This document shows, in pieces, positions 19,701-27,214 of a DNA stretch of 49,930 nucleotides (positions are counted from its first letter, which is position 1; every line of letters starts with the position of its first letter). The notes below the pieces were generated by a model. It did no database searches. It saw only the letters and a list, made by a program, of their open reading frames with translations, and was not told the DNA's origin. Origin of the DNA: an uncultured Thermogutta sp. GTDB taxonomy: Bacteria > Planctomycetota > Planctomycetia > Pirellulales > Thermoguttaceae. The stretch covers positions 1 through 49,930 of the forward strand of contig CAKZMM010000068.1 of NCBI GenBank assembly GCA_937128505.1, in the 5' to 3' direction. The position numbers were made by a program, and so were the translations under genes.

Positions 19701-20941
19701 TGCTGAGCAAATTGATACGCGCCGGCCAGGTCGCCTGCGGCCCAAGCACCCCGGGCTTGGCGCACCAGCATGCTTGCTTGGGCTTTGCGATCGGCCAAAG
19801 AGGCGAAATTGGCCGCGCGCGATTGTTGCCGCATGGTGGCGATCCGCTCCAGAATGTTTTGCGGCGTCGTTTCGAAGGGGCCGAAGGTCACGCCTTGTCG
19901 GCTCGCCAAACTGGCAAGATACTCCGCTTGGTCGAGGTCGCCATGGCGGAGCAACCCTTCAGCTTGCTGGACAAGAAGCCGCGCGTATTGGCTGCGATAA
20001 AGTTCGCTTTGGCCGCGATCACCTCGCATGGCCACCAATTCGGCATAATTTCGGATGTCGGCCTCGACCCTTTGAGGAGTGTCCTCGTGCGGGCTGTAGG
20101 ATACACCGAGGCTCCGAGCCCGATTCACCAGCTCCGTTGCCCGGCGTACGTCCCCTAAGGCTAAGGCGCGACGGGCCTCGAGCAACAGCCGATCACTTTC
20201 GGCCCGCACAGCCGGGTTCGTGGCGTGGGGCGATGCTACCGCCGGCGCCGGGGCGGTTGTGCTCGAAGGAGTTACGGGAGGTAAAGGCGTTACCTGGCTC
20301 AGTGTCGCAATTGCCGTTGAAGAAGGTATTTCCACGCGTCCCCCTTGGCGAACGATGTCGGCAGCAAGTCGTGCCGGGGAATCGTCCGTGTCGGTGAACC
20401 GAGCCGGCAGCTCAGCAGCCCGCCGACACCACTCGGCGGCTACGTCCAGATTGCCCGAGGCCAATTGCCGCCGCCCTTCCACCAAATATTGGCGGGCTAA
20501 AGCATCTGGATCGCCGGCTGCCGCAGCGGCGTTCGTGGAAATGAATGGATCGGTCACCGGCGGGGCCGTGCTTCCGCGACCTACCAGCGCCCCCAGTAGT
20601 CCCGAACCGCCTCCGCCCGGGTTCCGCATCGCCTGAGCTTTTCGCTCAAGATCGCGGCGGAGTTTTTGAGGGGTGTCGCCGGGGTAAAGCGGGCCGTATT
20701 CGACCCCCAAGGCTTCGGCCTGGCCTAGGAGAGCTCGAGCCGCTTGGAGGTCATTTTCCGCCATAGCTTGGCGGGCCCGACGCAGCAAATCGTCGCACTG
20801 GGCTCGAAGTGCCGCATTACCGGCGATTCCCCCCGCCATGGCATCGGTTGCCTGAGCAATACCCGAGCTAGTTCTGCCGGTAAGCCAGGCACTCATCGAA
20901 AGCAGTACCAACAACGCGACGGTCAATCTGTTGCTCGCCAT
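16769..20941 (-). CDS. giant secretin (type II/III secretion pore) with TPR-like N-terminal repeats
   Basis: Outer-membrane secretin family protein of about 1390 aa, roughly twice the usual GspD length. After a signal peptide (VALLVLLSMSAWLTGRTSSGIAQA) come about five copies of a TPR-like helical hairpin of the type LLRRARQAMAENDLQAARAL...LGVEYGPLYPGDTPQKL, within the first 480 residues, then low-complexity linkers, a coiled-coil stretch near 640-720, an N0/N1-like domain (QNAPLSQVMDYLARMAGVNMHLDPQG) and the C-terminal secretin domain (VSVPDGGTVLLGGIKRLSEGRNEFGVPILNKLPYVNRLFKNVG). It probably forms a pore for pilus or protein export. ATG at 20941 is used here; a TTG at 20947 has better spacing from AGGGGA and could be the real start. 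No other secretion genes adjoin, although a prepilin-peptidase-like gene lies at 44.8 kb. Confidence 0.92.
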   Translation of the reverse strand: MASNRLTVALLVLLSMSAWLTGRTSSGIAQATDAMAGGIAGNAALRAQCDDLLRRARQAMAENDLQAARALLGQAEALGVEYGPLYPGDTPQKLRRDLERKAQAMRNPGGGGSGLLGALVGRGSTAPPVTDPFISTNAAAAAGDPDALARQYLVEGRRQLASGNLDVAAEWCRRAAELPARFTDTDDSPARLAADIVRQGGRVEIPSSTAIATLSQVTPLPPVTPSSTTAPAPAVASPHATNPAVRAESDRLLLEARRALALGDVRRATELVNRARSLGVSYSPHEDTPQRVEADIRNYAELVAMRGDRGQSELYRSQYARLLVQQAEGLLRHGDLDQAEYLASLASRQGVTFGPFETTPQNILERIATMRQQSRAANFASLADRKAQASMLVRQARGAWAAGDLAGAYQFAQQAAALAVPDNAFGPGEDRPSLLLLDLQRAGLAASSVMQASGTVPAFVSPGTTWGAPTQAIFNPATDSTYNRFAAQTTPPGVPGAAVPTGTGRMLFEQGETALRNHDIVTATQYFQQAARYMNELDPITAQRLQDRLQMTMMQPGAVPATPPGQSLDPALAAQQQLFQRIALDVAHQEGRAKAMLANDPKGALRVLEEARKNVESSGLDSRFRETLLARLDRAIAETRDYLEKNKAQIELRERNEAVEREIAQSEMSLLEKQERLARLVEEFNQRMEEQRFAEAEVIAKRAAELDPDNPLVHQLMLNAKMVRRFFDNLNLKSEREQGFIDQMRGVELAAIPFNDMIPYVHGDVREWQALTKRRAKYLEEGRLERSEQELQIEQKLKTPVLLQFQNAPLSQVMDYLARMAGVNMHLDPQGLAEMGVSSDDPVTINLSQEISVRSALNLILEPLGLGYMIQNEVLKITSEQRRQGQLYRRVYYVADLVLPIPNFAPSSHMGLAGAYHDALGAVGFSGSSPFGSIAPVTVVASRDGRTVPAAINPAVLAQIPGRSNAGAAPTNVPIGSGPGGMGGAAMADFESLIDLIVTTVAPTTWEEVGGPGSIAPFETNLSLVISQTQEVHEQVAQLLEQLRRLQDLQVTIEVRFITLNDNFFERIGVDFDFDIDDDIDRPFMVFGQPLDTGDPEENREPLRNTLDVDHDRSLIVGLDQPGIFSADLDIPFRQGSFALAVPQFGGFDATAGASLGFAILSDIEAFFFINAAQGDRRSNVLQAPKVTLFNGQMAMVWDAAQTPFVMSLIPVVADFAAAQQPVIVVVSEGTFLSVQAVVSQDRRFVRMTVVPYFSRIEKVDTFTFQGTETTIDNSSQQGNQDTPNDNTKRERQSTRIRQGTSVQLPTVASISVATTVSVPDGGTVLLGGIKRLSEGRNEFGVPILNKLPYVNRLFKNVGIGRETQSLMMMVTPRIIIQEEEEERLGIAQE

Positions 20942-21656
20942 GTTCAACTCGGTTCCCCTTTCGAAACGCGCACGAGTTTAGACAAGTCTTGACCGATTGA
21001 TCTGACCTTACTGAACGCGGCGATCGGGTGCCCGACGGTCCTCGCGTGACTCACGAAGGGCCCTGGGCGCAAACCCGTCCGCCTGGGATGTATCCTCTCC
21101 AGGAAATTCGGGCCTCGGACAATTGGCTCGGATTAGTAAAAAAAGACGAGCTCTGAAACGGGTTTGAGTAACCTAACGGACACGTAAGACAAGCGACGCC
21201 AATAATTACAGGCCTCTTGAAAAGGGGTCAACCTCAGTTTTTTAAAAATTTTGAATACGAAGTGATTCCTTTTCGATCTTTTTAGAGCATGGACTTCGAT
21301 CGACGTTTTTCCCTTCATAAATGGCCGAAAATAGCTTTTACCGACAGAATCGGCAATCGCACTTTTCGCTAATTTCTCCATTCATTAGGAATTGGGAATC
21401 CGCTGGCGCTTTGGGACGTCGCGGGGTGACGAAAAAATGGACTCCGGTGCCAAGCGGCTGGTGCACCGAATCTGCAAGGATGCGGGAATTCGATTCTAGA
21501 AGTGGAAACACCCACAAATTTGCCGGCGGGAAATCCAAGGGTCCTGTTCCGAAAAGTCGGAATTTCAGGAGAAGGACGCCTGGTTATCGGCGGATTTCGC
21601 AACACCATGTGTTTTACCGAACCAAAACCCCCGACCTTTCGCTCGCAACGCCATCC

Positions 21657-21772
21657 CAGAGGCGAGGTGAGCTCTATCGTAGAGGAAATTTCGGCAAGGA
21701 CCACAAAGGGTACGCGATGCCCCTGGGTCAAAGGCGACGTGAAGTCTATCAGAGAGCAAATTTCCGCAAGAC
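21657..21772. repeat. 44-bp degenerate direct repeat, 72-bp period
   Basis: Copies at 21657-21700 and 21729-21772 match at about 34 of 44 positions; shared segments include AGGCGA, TCTATC, AAATTTC and GCAAG. No third copy was found 72 bp to either side. It could be the remains of a long-repeat CRISPR unit, a duplicated regulatory RNA or a simple duplication. Confidence 0.5.
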
Positions 21773-22100
21773 TTTGCCGCAAAAGGGGGGTTGCTTCAAG
21801 GGGTACTGCGCTACCTGCCGTCGCCCGTTGGTTTGCTTCGACTTCTCGAACGGAGAGCTACCCTAAAGCCGTGGGGTGACACGGATCAGCACTGGAGCTC
21901 AGCTCTCAGTAAATCGGAGGCAACCTCTGCCCATCGTGATAGTTTGGTTCCTTTAGATGGGACTAGCCCGATCCACTGAGTTGCGCTCCGCCGTCTTCCC
22001 TAGAGCCGAAGACAGGCAAGAGGAAAACGGCGCGGAACGCGATGCTCCCCGCCCCGCGGCGACACGGTTTCTTCCCGCTGAACTTAGTGGTCATTCTCGC

Positions 22101-22212
22101 GCCGCACTTAGTGCCCCCTGAAGGGGGAATAAGCAAATGCTACAAGAGGAGCTTCGCGAAATCAGGCGGCGTGCGCCGCAGTTAGTTCTCACCTGGGGGA
22201 TAAGCAAATCGC
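22101..22212. repeat. ~38-bp degenerate direct repeat, ~74-bp period
   Basis: Copies start GCCGCACTTAGT at 22101 and GCCGCAGTTAGT at 22175 and end GGGGGAATAAGCAAAT and GGGGGATAAGCAAAT. The second copy ends a few bases from the stop codon of the J-like gene on the other strand. Function unknown. Confidence 0.5.
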
Positions 22213-22215
22213 GGC

Positions 22216-23523
22216 CTATCGGGCTGCGACAGGCGGCGGAAATAGCGTAATCTCGGGCACTAAGAATTCACCTTCCGCCCCAACACGCTTCAACCGACGC
22301 GTTGCCTCCCGCCGATCACCCCATTGATCAACCCCGAGAAAGCTCCCGACCGCTAGGTCGAACCTGCTCTGCGAATTGGAAAAGCCGCGCCGCGCCACAA
22401 TCACGGCCCATCGAGCTGGGATATTCTCCAAAGAATACGTGATATTTTGCCCTTCCACCCGAAGCGTAAGGTTCGTGCCCTCGGCCTCCACCACCAAGGC
22501 ACGCTCTTCGCCGTTCACCAGTTCCTCGGCCGCATCCAGTTTTTCTAACCCGCGACGAAAGGCTGACCAAAACATCTCTAAGTGGTTCAGAAGCTGCTCC
22601 AGCCGGGCGAGCGATTGCGTTTCCGCCGGTTGGCCCCGGAGCTGCTTCGCTTGGGTCCAATACCCCCGGGCGGTTTCGAAATCGCGTTTGAATAACGCCA
22701 AGCGACATAGGGCTAGATTTCTGCCCAAAGGTGTTGCATGAGAACCCGCGCCGGCTTCGGAGGTTTGGTACAGCGGAGATGAAGACCCTTGATGAGGCGA
22801 TATATTCGGTTTTACCAGTTGATCGGCCGCGCTTTCGTCGACAACCCCCTCAGCTAAGGAGTCCGCCGGCGTTTGGAATGAACCTTGTTCTTGGGCCACC
22901 TCTCCCCGAGTATGAAGCAGTTTGCGCGTGATCCAAATGCCCGCCGCGGCCAAGCTTATCGCCAACAACACCCAGGTCCAAGCGACCAAAATTCGCCACC
23001 ATATGCTTTGTTTGGAGCGTGGGACAACCTTGGCACTTGCAGGCTCGAAGGTTTCCTGAAGAAGTTCTCTGCGAGCATCTACCTCCTTTGGAAGAACGGC
23101 AAAACTCGCGGCTGGTGGTTCTCCCGGCGGAGTACTCGGTCGGGGAGACACCGCCTTACCGCCTCCTCCGTCGGCAGGGAAGCGCTTGGGCGAACGAACG
23201 TCGGAGCTGTCCCGAAGCGCCACCGGATTTTCCTTTAGTCGCACTCCCTGAAAGAGCAATTGATCGTACGCCCGCTTGGCTATCGGACTAAGCAATACTT
23301 CGCCGGCAACCATCAGCCGACGCAGAATCCAGCGAATGGCCTGGGCGTTGGTGCCATCGTAACGGGAGTGGATTTGAGCAATGCGCAGCCTTAAAGCCTG
23401 GGCAATGAGAAGCCGATCCTCCTCAAAAAGTCGAATCCCCAGCAATCGGTAATAATGTGCCGGGAGCTCTTCCGGAGAGATACCCAGGTAACTGCGATAC
23501 CAATCGACGGGTTGATTACCCAT
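22216..23523 (-). CDS. divergent J-domain-like membrane protein, 435 aa
   Basis: The first 95 residues (VDWYRSYLGISPEELPAHYY, LGIRLFEEDRLLIAQALRLR, then LSPIAKRAYDQLLF) match a planctomycete-type domain related in pattern to DnaJ J-domains but without the HPD motif, so it should not activate Hsp70 in the usual way. A low-complexity stretch follows, then one membrane segment near residue 185 (ILVAWTWVLLAISLAAAGIW) and an extracytoplasmic part of about 220 residues without a known domain. It lies 76 bases downstream of the kinase/WD40 gene on the same strand, so the two are probably co-transcribed, and a link to kinase signalling is a fair guess. No clear ribosome binding site before the ATG at 23523. 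Confidence 0.85.
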   Translation of the reverse strand: MGNQPVDWYRSYLGISPEELPAHYYRLLGIRLFEEDRLLIAQALRLRIAQIHSRYDGTNAQAIRWILRRLMVAGEVLLSPIAKRAYDQLLFQGVRLKENPVALRDSSDVRSPKRFPADGGGGKAVSPRPSTPPGEPPAASFAVLPKEVDARRELLQETFEPASAKVVPRSKQSIWWRILVAWTWVLLAISLAAAGIWITRKLLHTRGEVAQEQGSFQTPADSLAEGVVDESAADQLVKPNISPHQGSSSPLYQTSEAGAGSHATPLGRNLALCRLALFKRDFETARGYWTQAKQLRGQPAETQSLARLEQLLNHLEMFWSAFRRGLEKLDAAEELVNGEERALVVEAEGTNLTLRVEGQNITYSLENIPARWAVIVARRGFSNSQSRFDLAVGSFLGVDQWGDRREATRRLKRVGAEGEFLVPEITLFPPPVAAR

Positions 23524-23599
23524 TTTGAGTTTCTGCTATGAGCGACTTGGTGTTACTGCTTTTTTCGAGGAAAGGATGGGAAGCGTCTCTCGCCAGGGG

Positions 23600-26500
23600 C
23601 TACGCATTCCTCGGCGGAGCTACTTGCCGCGAAAGTTCGCGCAACCGGGAATCCACCCCCTCGGGCCGCAGCCACCCGAATCCCCGCCACTGGAGTTCCT
23701 GCATCAGTTGCAAGAAGTCTTCGCGAGACCACAAGGGTTGGCCCGGGCGTATGCGCCCGGCCGATATCCCCTTGGCCCTAAGCCGAAGGAATTGTTCCAG
23801 ATAAGGTTGAGCCTGCGCGTGCCAATCGGCCCAACCGGGAAACTCGTATTCCCAGTCGACCTCCCAGATTCGAATGGTTTCATCTTCGCTGGCACTGAGA
23901 ATTCGACAACCGTCGCTGCTGACACACACAGCCCAGATTGCCCCCGCGTGCCCCTGAAAGACACGTTGACACTGCGCTGAGGCCACCTCCCAGAGCCGAA
24001 CGGTTCGGTCCTTTCCGCCCGAAACCAGAAAGCGACCATCCGGTGTAAAACAGCAACTATTGATTTGCCCTTCGTGCCCCTCAAAAACTCGGACGCACTT
24101 CCCCGACGCCAAGTCCCACAATCGCAATGTCCAATCTTTTCCGGCGGAAACGGCCCAGCGACCATCTGGGCTACTAGCGACATCCATAATCCAGTCATTG
24201 TGTCCGGCCAAGCTCTGCAGCCGATCGGGAAACTGGGTATCCCAAACTAGAAGGTGAGGATCCTCGCCGGCAGAAATAAGCCGGGATCCGTCGGGAGTCA
24301 ACGTCGAGGCATGAACATGCCTCTCAGCTCCCCGAAATACGGCCACAGGTTGGACCGTTTCGATTTCCCAAGATCGTACCTGTCGATCCCACCCCGCCGA
24401 ATAGATCAATTTTCCATCCGGCGCCCAACACAGGTCACTCACAGGACTGCCGGTAATGAGCGTCCGAAGAGCCTCCCCCGATTCTGCATCCCAAATCCGA
24501 ATGGTCTTATCCCAGCCGGCTGAAGCGACGTATCGGCCGCTGGGACTCCACCGTACCACGGTGACACAATCCGTATGCCCCACTAGGATCCGGCGGCTTC
24601 CCTCCGTGCTATCGGTCGACCACAAGCGCACGGTAGCATCCGCGCCCCCGGAGGCGATCCAGCGATAATCGCTCCGCACATCCACGGATCGCACCTCGCC
24701 GGCATGTCCCTCGAGGACTTGCAGGCACCAGCCGTCGCGACAATACTTGCGAACACACCGGCTTCCAACCCGGTTCCAAAGTTCGATCGCCTCTCGGGTC
24801 ATTCGATAGCCGGGCAGGGTGCGGGCGGCCCGCACGAATTCCAAGGCTTCCGCAAACCGATCGTTCGCCAAGGCCATCCGGGCATTCAACACCAAATCCG
24901 CATATTGAGCTTGGGCCCGGCTCGCTTCCTCGGAGGTGGTCACATAGCACAAGAGAATCGGCGAGACGAAACGACGCTCGGGGTCAGTAAGCGCCCCCAG
25001 GTACCAAAGTCGTAGCGTCCGCCCTGTACTGCACGAGAGGGCCCAGCGGGCATCCGGGCTTAAATAAACACCGGTGATCGGGTCCGTATGCCCCCGGAGA
25101 GTGCGAAGACACCGCCCCGTATTTATTTCCCAAAGGCGCAAAGTTTTGTCACTGCTTCCGGAAAGAAGCCATCGGACGTCGCGGCTCACCGATAAGGAGC
25201 GAACCGGCCCCGTATGACCGCGGAAAACTCGCACCAAATCCCCGGTCTGACTTTCCCGAAGCTCGATCAGTCCTTCGTCGGTGACCACCAGCCGATGCCG
25301 ACCCTCGGGCAGTAGGATATTCCCGGCCGCTCCCCAGGGCACCTGTCGAAAAACTTCGGCCGTATCCGGCATCGCCGATTGCTGAACAATTAAGGTCTGC
25401 CCATTGCGCCGCCGCAATTGCCAGCGTCCATCCGGACTGGTGTTTGATGCGCCATCGAGCGTGGGCATTTCGATCGTGGTGAGGGTTCTGCCGGTAGCGG
25501 CTTCCCACAAACGCAGCGAGCGACCGTCTAGACCTGAAAGAACCCGATCCTGCCGCTCCCCGAGGAATACCCCCGTCACGAATGGAGGCTGGCCAGCAAA
25601 AGACCGTAAACAACGAGGGGCTTCGGGGGCCAACAATCGCACCTGCTCGATTGCCGCACGCACTTCGCCCCCACCGCCCAAGCGCTCCGCCTCCTCAAAG
25701 GCACTCAGAGCCGCCTGGGCCTCGTGACGCTCTAATTGAGCCAAGCCGAGGGCATAAAACGCCTCCCAAGACTGCGGCCGGGTGCGGCACAACTCCTCCA
25801 TCTGTTGGACAAATTCAGTGTCGGTGATCCGACCGTATCGCCACTCCAGCAAACCGCGGTTAAAGGTCACCTGCGGCTGCCACAAATGCTCTTCCCATGC
25901 CAGATTGAAAAGTCGCAGTGCCTCCTCGAGCTTTCCCAAGTCCAAAAGCGAAGCCGCCCGGTTGTTCAGCGTATCAGCCTTTAATTCCGCAGCCACCGGT
26001 TGCTGCCGGGGATATCGGTTTCCGACAGTTTCCCGATATATCTGCCGGAGCCAGTCGGAAATCTCCAGCATATCCCGCGGACGCTCCTCCGGGTTTTTCC
26101 GGAAACATCGGTTCAAAAGCTCTATAAGCCCGGCCGGCATTTTCGGCAAGAATCGTTCCGGGGGACCCTGCTTGCGGTAAGTTTCAAAAACCTCTGCCCC
26201 GGTGTGCCCACCGAATCGACAGGGCGTCCGTCCCAAGAACATCGCCAGCACCGTGAGAGCCCAGGACCAAATATCGGTACGCCGACTCAGCTTGACGCGA
26301 TCGTCCACCGGAACCGCCGATTCGGCTTGAATCGCTGCCTGAAGTTGCTCCGGCGAGCAATAAGCAGGCGTCATTCCCCCCCAACTGACGGCGAGGCTAG
26401 CTTTCGTTGAATCGCTCGGCGCCGATGTGGCTGCCCAACGGGCCCTTGCCAAACCAAAATCCGTCACCTTGGGAACTTCGCCCTGCATGAGCACGTTCTC

Positions 26501-27214
26501 CGGCTTTACATCCTGATGGATTAAGCCTTGCTCATGGGCATGATGAAGTCCCCAGGCAAACTGAATGGCAATGTCCAGGATTCGTTGTAGACTCCTCTGG
26601 CGCCCCCCCTCATACAGGCGGCGGTCGCGAATCCATTCCCAGAGGGTGCCCCCTTCGACAAATTCAGCGAATACCCGCGGAATTCCCCCGATTCGCCGCA
26701 CGTAATAGCAAGTGACGATATTGGGATGCAGCCCCAGGTTGATCCACGCTTCGCACTCGCGCTCGAAGCTTTGCTTTCCTTCCTCGCTGCGGAATTCCGA
26801 AACCTTCGGTGACTTGACTGCTAGGTCGATATTCCACCCATGATGATGAACTCGATAGACGACACCCATGCCGCCTTCGGCAAACGGTTTATCCGGCCGG
26901 AGAGGCTTCACTTCGTAGATGTCGAGAATGATATCGCCGATTTTCCAAGTTTCTGCCCCCTCGACATCTTCGCCGCGAGAGGTTTCGGCCGATCGGCGTT
27001 CTGACCGCCGAAAAGTACGGGTAACCGCCTCGGGACTGGGGCTAAGAACAAACCGTGTGTCGCACTTGGTGCAGTGACCCGTACGGCCTAGGTGGCTAGG
27101 ATCTACCGAATATTCTGAAAAGCATTTTGGACAAACAACCCTGACCACCCTGCTGGAGCTCCTGCCCCCAGGGGTAACTCGTCGGCCGCTAGTTCTGCCC
27201 CCATTAGCAGCCAT
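23600..27214 (-). CDS. Ser/Thr protein kinase with zinc ribbon, TPR and WD40 repeats
   Basis: Eukaryotic-like protein kinase of 1204 aa. An MJ0042-type zinc ribbon lies at residues 28-51 (CPKC...CTKC). The kinase domain spans about 100-395: glycine loop FAEGGMGVVY, Lys in LAVKSPK, catalytic HQDVKPEN (Gln replaces the Arg of HRD, a non-RD kinase), DFG in VTDFGLA and the APE-equivalent CSPEQ. A TPR-like region follows near 430-560 (NNRAASLLDLGKLEEALRLF), then about ten WD40 repeats to the end (for example HTGPVRSLSVSRDVRWLLSG, SDKTLRLWEINTG). No membrane segment, so cytosolic. The ATG at 27214 is preceded by GGGGGGAAATT; an in-frame start 42 codons upstream adds only a non-conserved stretch. 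The WD40 array is probably a docking platform; substrates are unknown. Confidence 0.94.
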   Translation of the reverse strand: MAANGGRTSGRRVTPGGRSSSRVVRVVCPKCFSEYSVDPSHLGRTGHCTKCDTRFVLSPSPEAVTRTFRRSERRSAETSRGEDVEGAETWKIGDIILDIYEVKPLRPDKPFAEGGMGVVYRVHHHGWNIDLAVKSPKVSEFRSEEGKQSFERECEAWINLGLHPNIVTCYYVRRIGGIPRVFAEFVEGGTLWEWIRDRRLYEGGRQRSLQRILDIAIQFAWGLHHAHEQGLIHQDVKPENVLMQGEVPKVTDFGLARARWAATSAPSDSTKASLAVSWGGMTPAYCSPEQLQAAIQAESAVPVDDRVKLSRRTDIWSWALTVLAMFLGRTPCRFGGHTGAEVFETYRKQGPPERFLPKMPAGLIELLNRCFRKNPEERPRDMLEISDWLRQIYRETVGNRYPRQQPVAAELKADTLNNRAASLLDLGKLEEALRLFNLAWEEHLWQPQVTFNRGLLEWRYGRITDTEFVQQMEELCRTRPQSWEAFYALGLAQLERHEAQAALSAFEEAERLGGGGEVRAAIEQVRLLAPEAPRCLRSFAGQPPFVTGVFLGERQDRVLSGLDGRSLRLWEAATGRTLTTIEMPTLDGASNTSPDGRWQLRRRNGQTLIVQQSAMPDTAEVFRQVPWGAAGNILLPEGRHRLVVTDEGLIELRESQTGDLVRVFRGHTGPVRSLSVSRDVRWLLSGSSDKTLRLWEINTGRCLRTLRGHTDPITGVYLSPDARWALSCSTGRTLRLWYLGALTDPERRFVSPILLCYVTTSEEASRAQAQYADLVLNARMALANDRFAEALEFVRAARTLPGYRMTREAIELWNRVGSRCVRKYCRDGWCLQVLEGHAGEVRSVDVRSDYRWIASGGADATVRLWSTDSTEGSRRILVGHTDCVTVVRWSPSGRYVASAGWDKTIRIWDAESGEALRTLITGSPVSDLCWAPDGKLIYSAGWDRQVRSWEIETVQPVAVFRGAERHVHASTLTPDGSRLISAGEDPHLLVWDTQFPDRLQSLAGHNDWIMDVASSPDGRWAVSAGKDWTLRLWDLASGKCVRVFEGHEGQINSCCFTPDGRFLVSGGKDRTVRLWEVASAQCQRVFQGHAGAIWAVCVSSDGCRILSASEDETIRIWEVDWEYEFPGWADWHAQAQPYLEQFLRLRAKGISAGRIRPGQPLWSREDFLQLMQELQWRGFGWLRPEGVDSRLRELSRQVAPPRNA

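Larger units (their letters stand above)
20942..22215. other. 1.3-kb intergenic with two degenerate direct-repeat pairs
   Basis: No gene supported: ORFs here overlap in many frames. Two degenerate repeat pairs are present (21657/21729, period 72 bp; 22101/22175, period 74 bp). A small hairpin TTCCGA-AAAG-TCGGAA lies at 21547-21562. Confidence 0.4.

Noticed and set aside
21502-21879. 125-aa plus-strand frame with an internal repeat (SSIVEEISAR / KSIREQISAR)
   Set aside because: The repeat is explained by the 72-bp DNA repeat pair; no ribosome binding site and other frames are equally open.
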